Assembly: GCF_001029105.3 (NCBI RefSeq)
Contig: NZ_CP011807.3
Span: 682,001-746,000 of the forward strand
Reading direction: 5' to 3'
Length of the DNA stretch: 64,000 nucleotides
Origin: Pandoraea faecigallinarum
GTDB lineage: Bacteria; Pseudomonadota; Gammaproteobacteria; Burkholderiales; Burkholderiaceae
Made by a program: the position numbers and the translations under genes
Shown here: positions 25,312 through 32,990 of the stretch, piece after piece
Layout: every line of letters begins with the position of its first letter
Position numbering within the stretch: position 1 is the stretch's first letter
The notes under the pieces: model-generated
Seen by the model: the letters and a program-made list of their open reading frames with translations, nothing else
The model's database searches: none
Told to the model about the DNA's origin: nothing

Positions 25312-25351
25312 GGGGCAACGGCATTGCCCGAACGGGCAATACCGTTGCCCC
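25312..25351. promoter_or_regulatory. Near-perfect 19-bp-arm inverted repeat in the divergent gap
   Basis: The arms at 25312-25330 and 25333-25351 match at 18 of 19 positions around a 2-base centre. Each arm contains both GGGCAA-type half-sites, so the palindrome is built from the motif of the shared element and would present four half-sites to a dimeric regulator. It sits between the divergent barrel-protein and diguanylate cyclase genes, so it could control both. Confidence 0.65.
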
Positions 25352-25365
25352 CATTCCCGATAGCC
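25323..25365 (-). promoter_or_regulatory. Shared island element, copy B (barrel protein / diguanylate cyclase)
   Basis: Read on the minus strand it is GGCTATCGGG, N5, GGGCAA, N15, GGGCAAT, with the same spacing as the other three copies. It overlaps the large inverted repeat at 25312-25351. The GGGCAAT end points toward the barrel-protein gene (start 25224) and the other end toward the diguanylate cyclase (start 25421). Confidence 0.7.
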
Positions 25366-25420
25366 CGGCGCCGCGATTGCGAAAAGAATGAGGTCACGTT
25401 GCCATGGTGCGCACGGGAAC

Positions 25421-26956
25421 ATGAACTCGCCCCCTACTCCACATCCTCCATCGCGAACCGCCGGCCGCTGGTTCGGTGCGCTCGGCCTGACGGTCGTGGC
25501 CGCGGGTCTCGCCGTGGTCATCGTGGTTGGCGTGCGCGCGACGCTGCTGTATGAAGGCCGTGTCGCGGTGCGCGACGACGCGCGCGAGGCGAACCTGCGC
25601 GTGGCCAGGCTCGTGGCACGGGTGGTGGGCGATGACATCGCGACCTGCGCACTCGGACTCAATATGCTTGGCGCAGCCGGTCGTGGCGATCCGGGCGTAC
25701 AGCTGTCGAACTGCCGGGCGAGGTTCGGTCAACCGGCAAGCGCGCAGGCCCGGACGGACGCTCAGGCGGTGGTCGTGGCCGAAACGGGTCAGGTCGTCTA
25801 TGAAGCGCTGCCCTCAACAAGTTGCCTCGATCTTCCCTTCGTCCAGCGAATCGTCGACGCGCGGCGGCAAGGTGGCAGCGACACACTTTCAATCTCCACA
25901 TCGCCGGCGTTGTGTCCGCAGAGCGCCGGGCGCGGTTTGTTGATAACGCACAGCATCCGGCGCGATGACGGTGCGTTCGCAGGTGTGGGCATCGTCACGA
26001 TCGACGCTCGCTATTTCTCGCGCCTGTTCGCGGGACTCGCGCCGGGCACGCGGGGTGTCGTTTCGCTATTGCGTGGTGACGGCACGGCGCTGGTCAAGTC
26101 AACGGCGGCCGGCATATCCGTCGCGAGCGATGTGCCCGCCTCGGCGAGCATGGGCGCATCGACTTCGGCGGTCGCATCCGGGGAGTCCGCTGCAACCTCT
26201 GGAGCCGACGGCGAATTCCTTTACGTCAGGCAGCCGGTGCCGGGCTTGCCGATGCTGATCGAGATTCGGGCGCCCAGGAGCGAGATATATGTCAGATGGC
26301 GCGAGCGCGCGCTGTGGGTGGGAGGGCTGACGGCGGCACTCGGCGCGGCCTGTCTGATACTCGTCGTCCTGCTCCGGAAACAACGCCAGCGGCGCCATGC
26401 CGCCGAACTCGAACTACAGCGACTGGCGAGCACGGATCCGCTGACCGGGTTGGCCAATCGGCGCACACTGGACGAGGCTTATGACCGGGAGTGGCGTCGC
26501 TCGATACGCGAGCGCGTGCCGCTGTCGTTGCTGTTTATCGATGTGGACCATTTCAAGACATTCAACGACCGGTATGGCCACCCCGCAGGTGACGACGCAC
26601 TGGTTGCCGTGAGCCATGCCATCGGGGAATCGATCCGGCGCCCCGGCGATTTTGCCGGGCGCTACGGCGGCGAGGAGTTCATGGTCGTGTTGCCGAATAC
26701 GGAATCCCGCGGTGCCCGGGACGTTGCCGAGCGCGTACGTACGGCTGTGAGCTCGGCTGCGATCGTCCATGAGGGCACACCGCATGGCCACATAACGGTC
26801 AGCATCGGCGTTGCCTCTACCGGAGGGCTGCCGGCGGGCAAACCCGAAGTGCTGCTGCAAGCGGCGGATGAAGCCCTTTACGCGGCCAAGAGCGGCGGAC
26901 GCAATCGCGTCTGCATTCATGTGAGCGCAGGAGGTGAGCCATGCCCGTTGATTTGA
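25421..26956 (+). CDS. Membrane-bound diguanylate cyclase (GGDEF) with periplasmic sensory domain
   Basis: A 511-residue protein that should make c-di-GMP from GTP. An N-terminal helix (about residues 16-38), a periplasmic region of about 240 residues and a second helix (about 297-319) anchor it in the inner membrane, and the GGDEF domain follows. The active-site loop is RYGGEEF, a functional variant. The inhibitory I-site RPGD lies five residues before GGEEF, so product feedback is expected. The ATG at 25421 is chosen; an ATG at 25388 in the same frame is the alternative. Copy B of the shared element lies upstream. The 3' end overlaps the DUF2252 start by 16 bp, linking the two. Confidence 0.9.
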   Translation: MNSPPTPHPPSRTAGRWFGALGLTVVAAGLAVVIVVGVRATLLYEGRVAVRDDAREANLRVARLVARVVGDDIATCALGLNMLGAAGRGDPGVQLSNCRARFGQPASAQARTDAQAVVVAETGQVVYEALPSTSCLDLPFVQRIVDARRQGGSDTLSISTSPALCPQSAGRGLLITHSIRRDDGAFAGVGIVTIDARYFSRLFAGLAPGTRGVVSLLRGDGTALVKSTAAGISVASDVPASASMGASTSAVASGESAATSGADGEFLYVRQPVPGLPMLIEIRAPRSEIYVRWRERALWVGGLTAALGAACLILVVLLRKQRQRRHAAELELQRLASTDPLTGLANRRTLDEAYDREWRRSIRERVPLSLLFIDVDHFKTFNDRYGHPAGDDALVAVSHAIGESIRRPGDFAGRYGGEEFMVVLPNTESRGARDVAERVRTAVSSAAIVHEGTPHGHITVSIGVASTGGLPAGKPEVLLQAADEALYAAKSGGRNRVCIHVSAGGEPCPLI

Positions 26957-28353
26957 CTTTGGAGCAGCGCAGGGCCGCAGGCAAGATGGCGCGTGAGCGC
27001 CTGGCGCGTTCTGCGCAGGCGGATGTCGGCAACGTGGACCGCGATCCCGTGACGTTGCTGCGACAGAACAGCGCTGGCCGGGTCGACGCGCTGGTGCCGC
27101 TGCGATTCGGACGGATGTCTGTTTCCCCTTTCACGTTCTATCGCGGCAGCGCCGTGCTTCAGGCGCACGATCTGGCGAGAACTGCCACGACAGGGTTCCA
27201 TTTCCCCATCTGCGGCGATGCCCATCTGATGAATTTCGGCGGTTTCGCTACACCGGAGCGGCAACTCGTCTTCGATCTCAACGACTTCGACGAAGTCGCC
27301 CCCGGCCCATGGGAATGGGACCTCAAGCGGCTTTCGGCCAGTTTTGCCATTGCCGGCGAGCATATGGGCGTGGACCGGGGCACGATCAAGGATATCGTGA
27401 CATCTGCCGTGCGCGAGTATTGCGAGCGGATGACCGAGTATGCAGGCTACAGCGCGCTCGATCTCTGGCACGAGATTGTGACGTTCGACCGGATGGCGGA
27501 AACCGCCGTAACAGGTGAGGGGCGGCGTCTGATTCGAAAGACGGCGGAGAAGGCTGCTGGCCGTTCGCACGAGGCGTTGCTCGGCAAGATGGCCAAGCGT
27601 GTGGATGGCAAGTGGATCCTTCAGGATGCCCCGCCTGCCCTGTTTCATCCGTCCGGTCCCAATTCATTGCTGGGCAACGCGAAGGCGTGGTCGGACACCA
27701 AGGCCTGGAAGGGGAAGCTCGCACAGGCCTTCGACGAGTATCTGGGCACGTTGCCGGTCGACAGGCGTGCGCTCATCGATCAATTTCAGCTTCAGGACAT
27801 TGCGTTCAAGGTGGTCGGGGTCGGCAGCGTGGGCACGTTCTGTCTCGTCATGCTGTTCGTCGACGCTCACGGCAAGCCATTGTTCCTGCAAGTCAAGGAG
27901 GCGCGCGAATCGGTCGTATCCCGCTACTTCCCGACAGGCAAGGTCACGCACGAGGGGCTGCGTGTCGTTGCCGGCCAGCGCTTGCTGCAAGCCGCAAGCG
28001 ATGCATTTCTTGGCTGGACGACCGGACCCAATGGCCGCAATTTCTACTTCCGTCAGCTGCGCGACATGAAAATATCGGCCGACGTTGAACGGATGAGCGA
28101 CACGATTCTGTCGGGTTACGCGCGCATTTGCGGCTGGGCGCTCGCGCGGGCGCATGCGAAGTCGGGGGGCATGGCGGTCGAAATCTCGTCATATGCGGGC
28201 GATGGGAAGCGTCTGGCCGACGCGATGACCGAGTATGCGCTGGCTTACGCGACACAGAACGAGAAGGACTACGAGACTTTCATTCGCGCCTGCCGCTCGG
28301 GAAAGCTGGTCGCACGCAGTGACGAGGACATGGCCGCAGATTTTCGCGTATAG
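26941..28353 (+). CDS. DUF2252 family protein
   Basis: A 470-residue cytosolic protein of the DUF2252 family. The hallmark is HLMNFGGFATPERQLVFDL and NDFDEVAPGPWEWDLKRL, with conserved His/Asp residues reminiscent of kinase-like or phosphotransferase folds; a role as a nucleotide-dependent enzyme has been suggested for the family but is not established. It begins inside the diguanylate cyclase gene in a different frame, so the two are co-translated. An association of c-di-GMP synthesis with DUF2252 would be a useful functional hint. The RBS lies within the upstream gene (GGAGGTGAGCC). Confidence 0.85.
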   Translation: MPVDLTLEQRRAAGKMARERLARSAQADVGNVDRDPVTLLRQNSAGRVDALVPLRFGRMSVSPFTFYRGSAVLQAHDLARTATTGFHFPICGDAHLMNFGGFATPERQLVFDLNDFDEVAPGPWEWDLKRLSASFAIAGEHMGVDRGTIKDIVTSAVREYCERMTEYAGYSALDLWHEIVTFDRMAETAVTGEGRRLIRKTAEKAAGRSHEALLGKMAKRVDGKWILQDAPPALFHPSGPNSLLGNAKAWSDTKAWKGKLAQAFDEYLGTLPVDRRALIDQFQLQDIAFKVVGVGSVGTFCLVMLFVDAHGKPLFLQVKEARESVVSRYFPTGKVTHEGLRVVAGQRLLQAASDAFLGWTTGPNGRNFYFRQLRDMKISADVERMSDTILSGYARICGWALARAHAKSGGMAVEISSYAGDGKRLADAMTEYALAYATQNEKDYETFIRACRSGKLVARSDEDMAADFRV

Positions 28354-28375
28354 CGCCTATAGCACCTATAGCGCG
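28349..28375. repeat. Three tandem 9-bp units (TATAGCRCS)
   Basis: TATAGCGCC, TATAGCACC and TATAGCGCG lie head to tail across the stop codon of the DUF2252 gene. The repeat is short and its function, if any, is unknown; slippage would alter only the last codon and the 3' untranslated region. Confidence 0.6.
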
Positions 28376-28386
28376 TGCTGCGCAAA

Positions 28387-28416
28387 CGGCATGCGCGCGT
28401 ATCCATGCGCATGCCG
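28387..28416. terminator. Stem-loop between convergent DUF2252 and receiver genes
   Basis: CGGCATGCGC and GCGCATGCCG form a perfect 10-bp stem around a 10-base loop, placed between two convergent genes (ends at 28353 and 28432). No U-tract follows on either strand, so it is a structural or Rho-assisted terminator rather than a classic intrinsic one. Confidence 0.45.
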
Positions 28417-28431
28417 GTCAGCCTGCAACGA

Positions 28432-28803
28432 TCATGTTCGCTCCTGCGCGGCCCGCTCGATTGCCGACAACAGGTCGCTTCCCAGGAACGGTTTGGTCAG
28501 TAATTCGCGTCCGCCCGCACACCAGATCTCGTTTCGCGTAGCCTCGTTGCCGTATGCGGTAACGAATACGGCCGGCGGGCGAGGGTGCGGCAAGGTCTGA
28601 TAGAACACCGGGCCGCGAAGTCCCGGAAGCTGCACGTCGACGACCATGCAATAGACCGTACGCAGGCATTCGGCGACCCCTTCGTCCTCCGCACTCGCGA
28701 AAGCGCGCGTGCGGTACCCGGAGATTCTCAGCAGGCGCTCGACCGCGCGACGCATCCCGGTGTCGTCCTCAAGAATCGCGATTAGCTTCCTTGACGTGGT
28801 CAT
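28432..28803 (-). CDS. Stand-alone response-regulator receiver domain
   Basis: A 123-residue protein consisting only of a CheY-like receiver. Asp13 and Asp14 (LEDD) form the acidic pocket, Asp56 in VVDVQLPG is the phosphoacceptor, Thr82 (VTAYG) and Lys104 (LTKPF) complete the switch. There is no output domain. It resembles FixJ-type receivers. The likely kinase is the sensor at 30399-32312 in the same island, so the output step must involve another protein. The start is the ATG at 28801-28803; upstream lies copy C of the shared element, facing the other way. Confidence 0.88.
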   Translation of the reverse strand: MTTSRKLIAILEDDTGMRRAVERLLRISGYRTRAFASAEDEGVAECLRTVYCMVVDVQLPGLRGPVFYQTLPHPRPPAVFVTAYGNEATRNEIWCAGGRELLTKPFLGSDLLSAIERAAQERT

Positions 28804-28853
28804 AAGGCGGTCGTATCCATATGAGGATATTGTTCGTCGCAAATCGGAACGGA

Positions 28854-28906
28854 CGCCATCGGGACTTGGGGCAATTCGGATTCCCCGTCGGGCAATTTGG
28901 GGCAAT
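28854..28906 (+). promoter_or_regulatory. Shared island element, copy C (upstream of DUF2092 gene)
   Basis: Read on the plus strand it is CGCCATCGGG, N5, GGGCAA, N15, GGGCAAT, with a third GGGCAAT ten bases further on (28900-28906). It lies in the 230-bp gap between the divergent receiver and DUF2092 genes. TACATT at 28934-28939, 37 bases after the second GGGCAAT, is a possible -10 hexamer for the DUF2092 operon. Confidence 0.7.
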
Positions 28907-29033
28907 CGTCTTTGCTTTGTCCGCTCCACGCGCTACATTGATTTCAATGCGTTCACCGCCCACCGGTGCATCGACATACGGCATTTCACATCACCTTTCC
29001 GTCACGAGTATCGCTGCCAGTCGAGGAATGACA

Positions 29034-29822
29034 ATGAGACGACAAGTGTTGGCAATTTCGGTGCTGCTAACGACATGTGTGGCATCGACCGCAACGATGG
29101 GGTGGGCGCAGCAGGGAACGCCCGAGCGTGCGTCATCTTCGCCGGCAAGCAACGTCGACCCCGATGCGGTTCAGGCGCTGCACACGATGGGAAGCTATCT
29201 GCAATCGCTCCAGCGATTTCGCGTGATGACGGATCTGACAGGCGAGCGTGTGCTGGCCGACGGGCAAAAGCTCCAGCACAACGCGCGGGCTACGCTCGAA
29301 ATCGATCGACCGAATCGACTGCGCGCTGTCATGAAGAGTGCGCGTACGGAACGCGAGATATTCTTCAACGGAAAGGTCGCAACGCTGTTCTCACCGCAGC
29401 AGAAGTACTACGCCTCTGTACCGTTCGAGGGCACGGTCGGCCAGCTGGTCGAGGCGCTGCGAGCGCGATACGGCGTGGAGCTTCCGCTCGCCGACCTGTT
29501 CATGTGGGGTACCCCCGAGGCCCGGAATCAGACATTCGACTCGGCGATGTTTGCGGGACAGGATTATGTCGGGAACGATCTGTGCGATCACTACGCATTC
29601 CGGCAGCCGGGTATCGACTGGCAGATCTGGATCACTGGCGATGACAAGCCCCTGCCACGCAAGATCGTGGTGACACGCACCGACGACGACGCTCGTCCGC
29701 AGTCGGTGTCGCTATTGTCCTGGCAACCCGGCTTTTCCGTCAAGCCGTCGACTTTCGACTTCCGGCCGCCCGAGGGCGCGAAGCGGATCGAAGCCGTCAA
29801 ATTGCCAGCCAACAAGGGGTGA
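29034..29822 (+). CDS. DUF2092 exported protein
   Basis: A 262-residue periplasmic protein of the DUF2092 family, related in fold to LolA/LppX-type lipid-binding beta-sheet shells. The signal peptide covers about residues 1-22 (VLAISVLLTTCVASTATMGWA). The ATG at 29034 is chosen because GAGGA lies at good spacing; the ATG at 29028 is too close to it. The mature protein contains TLEIDRPNRLRAVMKS and ends with FDFRPPEGAKRIE, both typical of the family. It starts a two-gene unit with the Asn/Val-rich protein 4 bp downstream and has copy C of the shared element 128 bases upstream. A role in envelope lipid or stress handling is inferred. Confidence 0.82.
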   Translation: MRRQVLAISVLLTTCVASTATMGWAQQGTPERASSSPASNVDPDAVQALHTMGSYLQSLQRFRVMTDLTGERVLADGQKLQHNARATLEIDRPNRLRAVMKSARTEREIFFNGKVATLFSPQQKYYASVPFEGTVGQLVEALRARYGVELPLADLFMWGTPEARNQTFDSAMFAGQDYVGNDLCDHYAFRQPGIDWQIWITGDDKPLPRKIVVTRTDDDARPQSVSLLSWQPGFSVKPSTFDFRPPEGAKRIEAVKLPANKG

Positions 29823-29826
29823 CCTC

Positions 29827-30345
29827 ATGAAAACACGACTCTCCCCCCTGATCCGGTTTTGCGTGAGCGCAACGGCGACGGTGTGCCTTCTTGCCCCGGT
29901 GCCGCCATCGGAGGCCGCCGGCCGTGATGGCCGCGGGGCGCATGCGCGCGGCCACGGCGGCGGTAACGCCGGTCAGCACACCGCTCAGCGCCAGAATGCC
30001 GGCAATCGGCAACCCGACGCCCGCACGCGCAACGTGCGCAACACCAGCGTGAACAATGTGAATAACGTGAACAACGTCAACGTCAACCGCAATGTGAACG
30101 TGAATGTCGACAATCACGGCGGCTACTATCACGGAGGTTGGGACGACGACTATCATCCGGTCGCAACGGCTGCGGCGGTCACGGCTGCCGTAGGGGTAAC
30201 GGCAGCCGTCGTGGGATCGGTGGTGCATTCGGTCCCTGCGAACTGCGTGCCCGTGAACTACCGCGGCATGATCTATCAGCAATGCGGCAACACGTGGTAT
30301 CAACCCCAGGGAACCCAATTCATCGTGGTCAATCCGCCCTATTGA
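29827..30345 (+). CDS. Exported protein with Asn/Val repeat, function unknown
   Basis: A 172-residue secreted protein. A signal peptide (about residues 1-30, ending PPSEAA) precedes a Gly/His/Arg/Gln-rich stretch and then a low-complexity segment of alternating Asn and Val (NNVNNVNNVNVNRN, about residues 77-90), a short aromatic/Asp turn (YYHGGWDDDYHP), a hydrophobic Ala/Val/Thr segment and a C-terminal module with two Cys (residues about 138 and 152) and QCGNTWYQP. Proteins of this layout are common in proteobacteria and remain uncharacterised. It begins 4 bp after the DUF2092 stop, so the pair is co-transcribed. The Asn/Val repeat could form an amyloid-like or structural surface. Confidence 0.75.
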   Translation: MKTRLSPLIRFCVSATATVCLLAPVPPSEAAGRDGRGAHARGHGGGNAGQHTAQRQNAGNRQPDARTRNVRNTSVNNVNNVNNVNVNRNVNVNVDNHGGYYHGGWDDDYHPVATAAAVTAAVGVTAAVVGSVVHSVPANCVPVNYRGMIYQQCGNTWYQPQGTQFIVVNPPY

Positions 30346-30398
30346 AACGTGCGCGGCCCGAGGGTTCGGGGACTGGCGGGGCTTGCCGTGCGACGAGA

Positions 30399-32312
30399 TC
30401 AAACGTTTTCCGGCGCATCGGTGTGGCGAAGGGTGTGATCGGCACCGCTCGAGGCGAGCGGCAACCAGAGCGTGAATTCGGTCCCGCCGCCGGGGCGGGG
30501 GCGGGCAGAGATGTTGCCTTTATGGGCATCGGCGATCGAGCGCACGATCGAGAGTCCAAGTCCCGTGCCGCGTTCCTTGGTCGTGTAGAACGCTTCGAAC
30601 AGGCGCTCGACGTTCGTGTCTTCGATGCCAACGCCGCGATCTGCGACGACAAGCTCGACGGCGTCCTCGACGAGGCGTGTCGTGACGGATAGTTCCCGGT
30701 CCTGCTGCTCGGCGTTCTCCATCGCATCCATGGCGTTGACGCACAGGTTCAGTAAGATTTGCTGCAACTGCACCTGGTCGGCGAGCACCTGAGCATCGCG
30801 TGTGCCGAAGGCCGTGCGAAGCACGATGCCGCGGCGTCGTGCTTCCGGGTGCACAAGTGATATCGCGCGCTCCAGCACGGCATCGAAGGCGACCGGTGTG
30901 AAGGTGATCGCCTGTTTTTGCAGCAAGGCGCGCAGACGCACAATCACGTCGTGCGTGCGAAGGGCGTCGCGCCTGACATCGGTCAGAATCTCCCGTAATT
31001 CGGAGGCGTTCGGACCTTCGCTCTGCATCATGAGGTCCGCCGCGTCGATGTTGCTCAGAATCGCGCCAAGCGGCTGGCCGATTTCGTGAGCGATGGACGC
31101 GCTCAACTCGCCCACGGTCGCAATGCGCGACGCGCGGGTGAGGTCGGCGCCGCGTTTCATGGCATCGAGTTCGGCACGGCGCCGCTCGCGGCGCTGATTG
31201 AGCATGGCCAGAATCGTGATGGCCTGAGCACCAATGACGAAAATCACCACGGCGATTTCCTTCCAGTACTCCCGATAAGGCGAATGAGGGGCGTTGAGCC
31301 ACTTACAGTCGGGACCCAGCGCGCTTTCCGAGATGCCGAGCCTTCGCAGCACCGCGATGTTGGCCACGCACCGGGCAGGCAGTATGGGCAGCGTTGATGC
31401 TCCGACATCGGGACGCGTGGTGCCTGCGTCTGCCATTAGCATTCTCGCGGCGACCTCACCCGTGTTGCGGCCGTTCTCCGCAAGGTCGTACACGGCCCCC
31501 GCCGCGGCACCGTGTTCGATGTAGTTGGCATACCAGCCATATATAGGCACAGGTGCATCTCCTGCAATCTTGTCGATCAACTCGAACGGGAAGTAGCGCC
31601 GGCCCTCGTTATCGCGATACTGCGTGCCATAAAGCACGGCACTTGTGTGCTTGTCGAGCCGGGCGAGCCTCGTTCGGAGTTCCTGTGCCGACATGCCTTC
31701 CCATCGCTCGATGGCGGCCCATTTCCGCCCATTGACCGCGGCCGCTTCGACGATCTCGTCGGAGAATCGCCTGTCCATTTCGGCGCTGCCACCGATTACG
31801 ACCAGGTGCGTGGCGCTCGGCTGTAGCGCACCGATGATGGCAAGTGTCTTCCCGACCTCGATTCGGTAAGGGATCATCACGAACGTCTGCGGGAACGCAC
31901 TCGTCTTGCGCAGCCACGCTTCGGGCACGCTTGTCACAATGACCGGCGTGCCGGGCCAGATGGCTTCGTGGTGCGTACGGGCGAACTCCGCGGCGTAGTT
32001 GCCAATGGCAATCACGAGGTCGATACGCTGTCCCGCGTATTTCTTCCTGAGCAACGCGAAGAGCTCCGGGGTAAGGAGGTCGCCCCCAAATCGAAGCCCG
32101 TCCAACGTGTCGAGAAATGTTTCGGTGCCAAGCGGCAGCGCGGCGTTCAAGACGGTGCGGATGGCCTGCGTCTGCATCAATACGGCAGCCTGCATGGGGT
32201 CGCCACCGGTGAGAAGCACCACTTTCGGAGGTTCGGCGCTCCGCGCGTCAGGCGCGACGACGCCACATGTGACGACGACCGCCAGCGACACGGCGACTCG
32301 GAACGCTCGCAT
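30399..32312 (-). CDS. Sensor histidine kinase with periplasmic ABC-type substrate-binding domain
   Basis: A 637-residue inner-membrane kinase. A signal or anchor segment (residues 1-25) is followed by a periplasmic domain of about 310 residues that matches the ABC_sub_bind family, with motifs such as IDLVIAIGNYAAEFARTHH and VVIGGSAEMDRRF, so it should sense a small solute. One helix at about 354-371 leads to a coiled region and the kinase core. The phosphorylated His is His409 (SIAHEIGQPL), and the ATP-binding N, G1 and G2 boxes (NLCVNAMDAM, DRGVGI, GTGLGLSI) are intact. The ATG at 32310-32312 is chosen; a GTG at 32327 is possible. It likely signals to the receiver at 28432-28803 or to a distant LuxR-type partner. 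Confidence 0.9.
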   Translation of the reverse strand: MRAFRVAVSLAVVVTCGVVAPDARSAEPPKVVLLTGGDPMQAAVLMQTQAIRTVLNAALPLGTETFLDTLDGLRFGGDLLTPELFALLRKKYAGQRIDLVIAIGNYAAEFARTHHEAIWPGTPVIVTSVPEAWLRKTSAFPQTFVMIPYRIEVGKTLAIIGALQPSATHLVVIGGSAEMDRRFSDEIVEAAAVNGRKWAAIERWEGMSAQELRTRLARLDKHTSAVLYGTQYRDNEGRRYFPFELIDKIAGDAPVPIYGWYANYIEHGAAAGAVYDLAENGRNTGEVAARMLMADAGTTRPDVGASTLPILPARCVANIAVLRRLGISESALGPDCKWLNAPHSPYREYWKEIAVVIFVIGAQAITILAMLNQRRERRRAELDAMKRGADLTRASRIATVGELSASIAHEIGQPLGAILSNIDAADLMMQSEGPNASELREILTDVRRDALRTHDVIVRLRALLQKQAITFTPVAFDAVLERAISLVHPEARRRGIVLRTAFGTRDAQVLADQVQLQQILLNLCVNAMDAMENAEQQDRELSVTTRLVEDAVELVVADRGVGIEDTNVERLFEAFYTTKERGTGLGLSIVRSIADAHKGNISARPRPGGGTEFTLWLPLASSGADHTLRHTDAPENV

Positions 32313-32542
32313 GAAGGCACCGTTCACAGCGTATTTGCGAAGGCGTGGCGAGACTCGGCACCGGCGCGCGTACCGGTGTTTCCGGCACGTGGCAATCCCG
32401 TCAACGACGTGGGGACCGAAGCGTCGTCGTCGACGATATGCACTACCGAATCACGGCTGAAGTTCATAGCTTCTCCGCATGGCACCGGACAGTTAAATTT
32501 CCCCCGAAATTGCGGTATTTCTGTGTAGGAATAATTCTTGTG

Positions 32543-32560
32543 AAGTAATAAAAATTACTT
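32543..32560. promoter_or_regulatory. AT-rich perfect inverted repeat
   Basis: AAGTAAT and ATTACTT flank an AAAA spacer, in the AT-rich part of the gap between the kinase and HAD genes. It could be a regulator site or part of a promoter; no regulator can be assigned. Confidence 0.35.
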
Positions 32561-32762
32561 AGGCATACACGTTAATTGAGTATTTGTATTTCTAGATGAA
32601 TTCGCGCAGAAATATCCCAGTTGTCCGAGCGTTTTCAATTGATAGCATCCTTCGGTGACTTCGTAAAGCCGGGATTCCAGTCATCCCTCGCCGATATTGA
32701 TACGTGAGGCAACAAGCGATTGTCCGGGAGCCTGTTTCCCATTTGGCTTCATAGGCCGGAAA

Positions 32763-32806
32763 TATTGCCCCGCAGGGGAATTGGCTTGCCCTAAATCCCT
32801 ATGGCG
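32763..32806 (-). promoter_or_regulatory. Shared island element, copy D (sensor kinase / HAD gap)
   Basis: Read on the minus strand it is CGCCATAGGG, N5, GGGCAA, N15, GGGCAATA. Spacing is identical to the other copies. It is 185 bases upstream of the HAD gene and about 450 bases upstream of the sensor kinase, whose direction matches the orientation rule seen with the other copies. Either or both genes could be controlled. Confidence 0.65.
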
Positions 32807-32990
32807 CCGGCTTCTCGTCCGTGAGGAAAATGCGGGAAATCATATGGGAGCTACGACATCTTCATGAATAACTACACTGGGCATACCTGAACGCTTCCGA
32901 CGTTACATGCCCTGAACCATCGAAAACCCCCGATCGTTCGGGACCAGTGCATGCAGCGGCTCATTGTGGTCTGAGTTGGCGAGGGAAACC

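Larger units (their letters stand above)
32313..32990. other. Intergenic region of the kinase/HAD pair, partly AT-rich
   Basis: This 678-bp gap separates the divergent sensor kinase and HAD genes. About 32500-32640 is strikingly AT-rich compared with the flanks. It holds a perfect AT-rich inverted repeat (32543-32560) and copy D of the shared element (32763-32806). No convincing gene is present; short open frames show no recognisable family. Confidence 0.6.
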
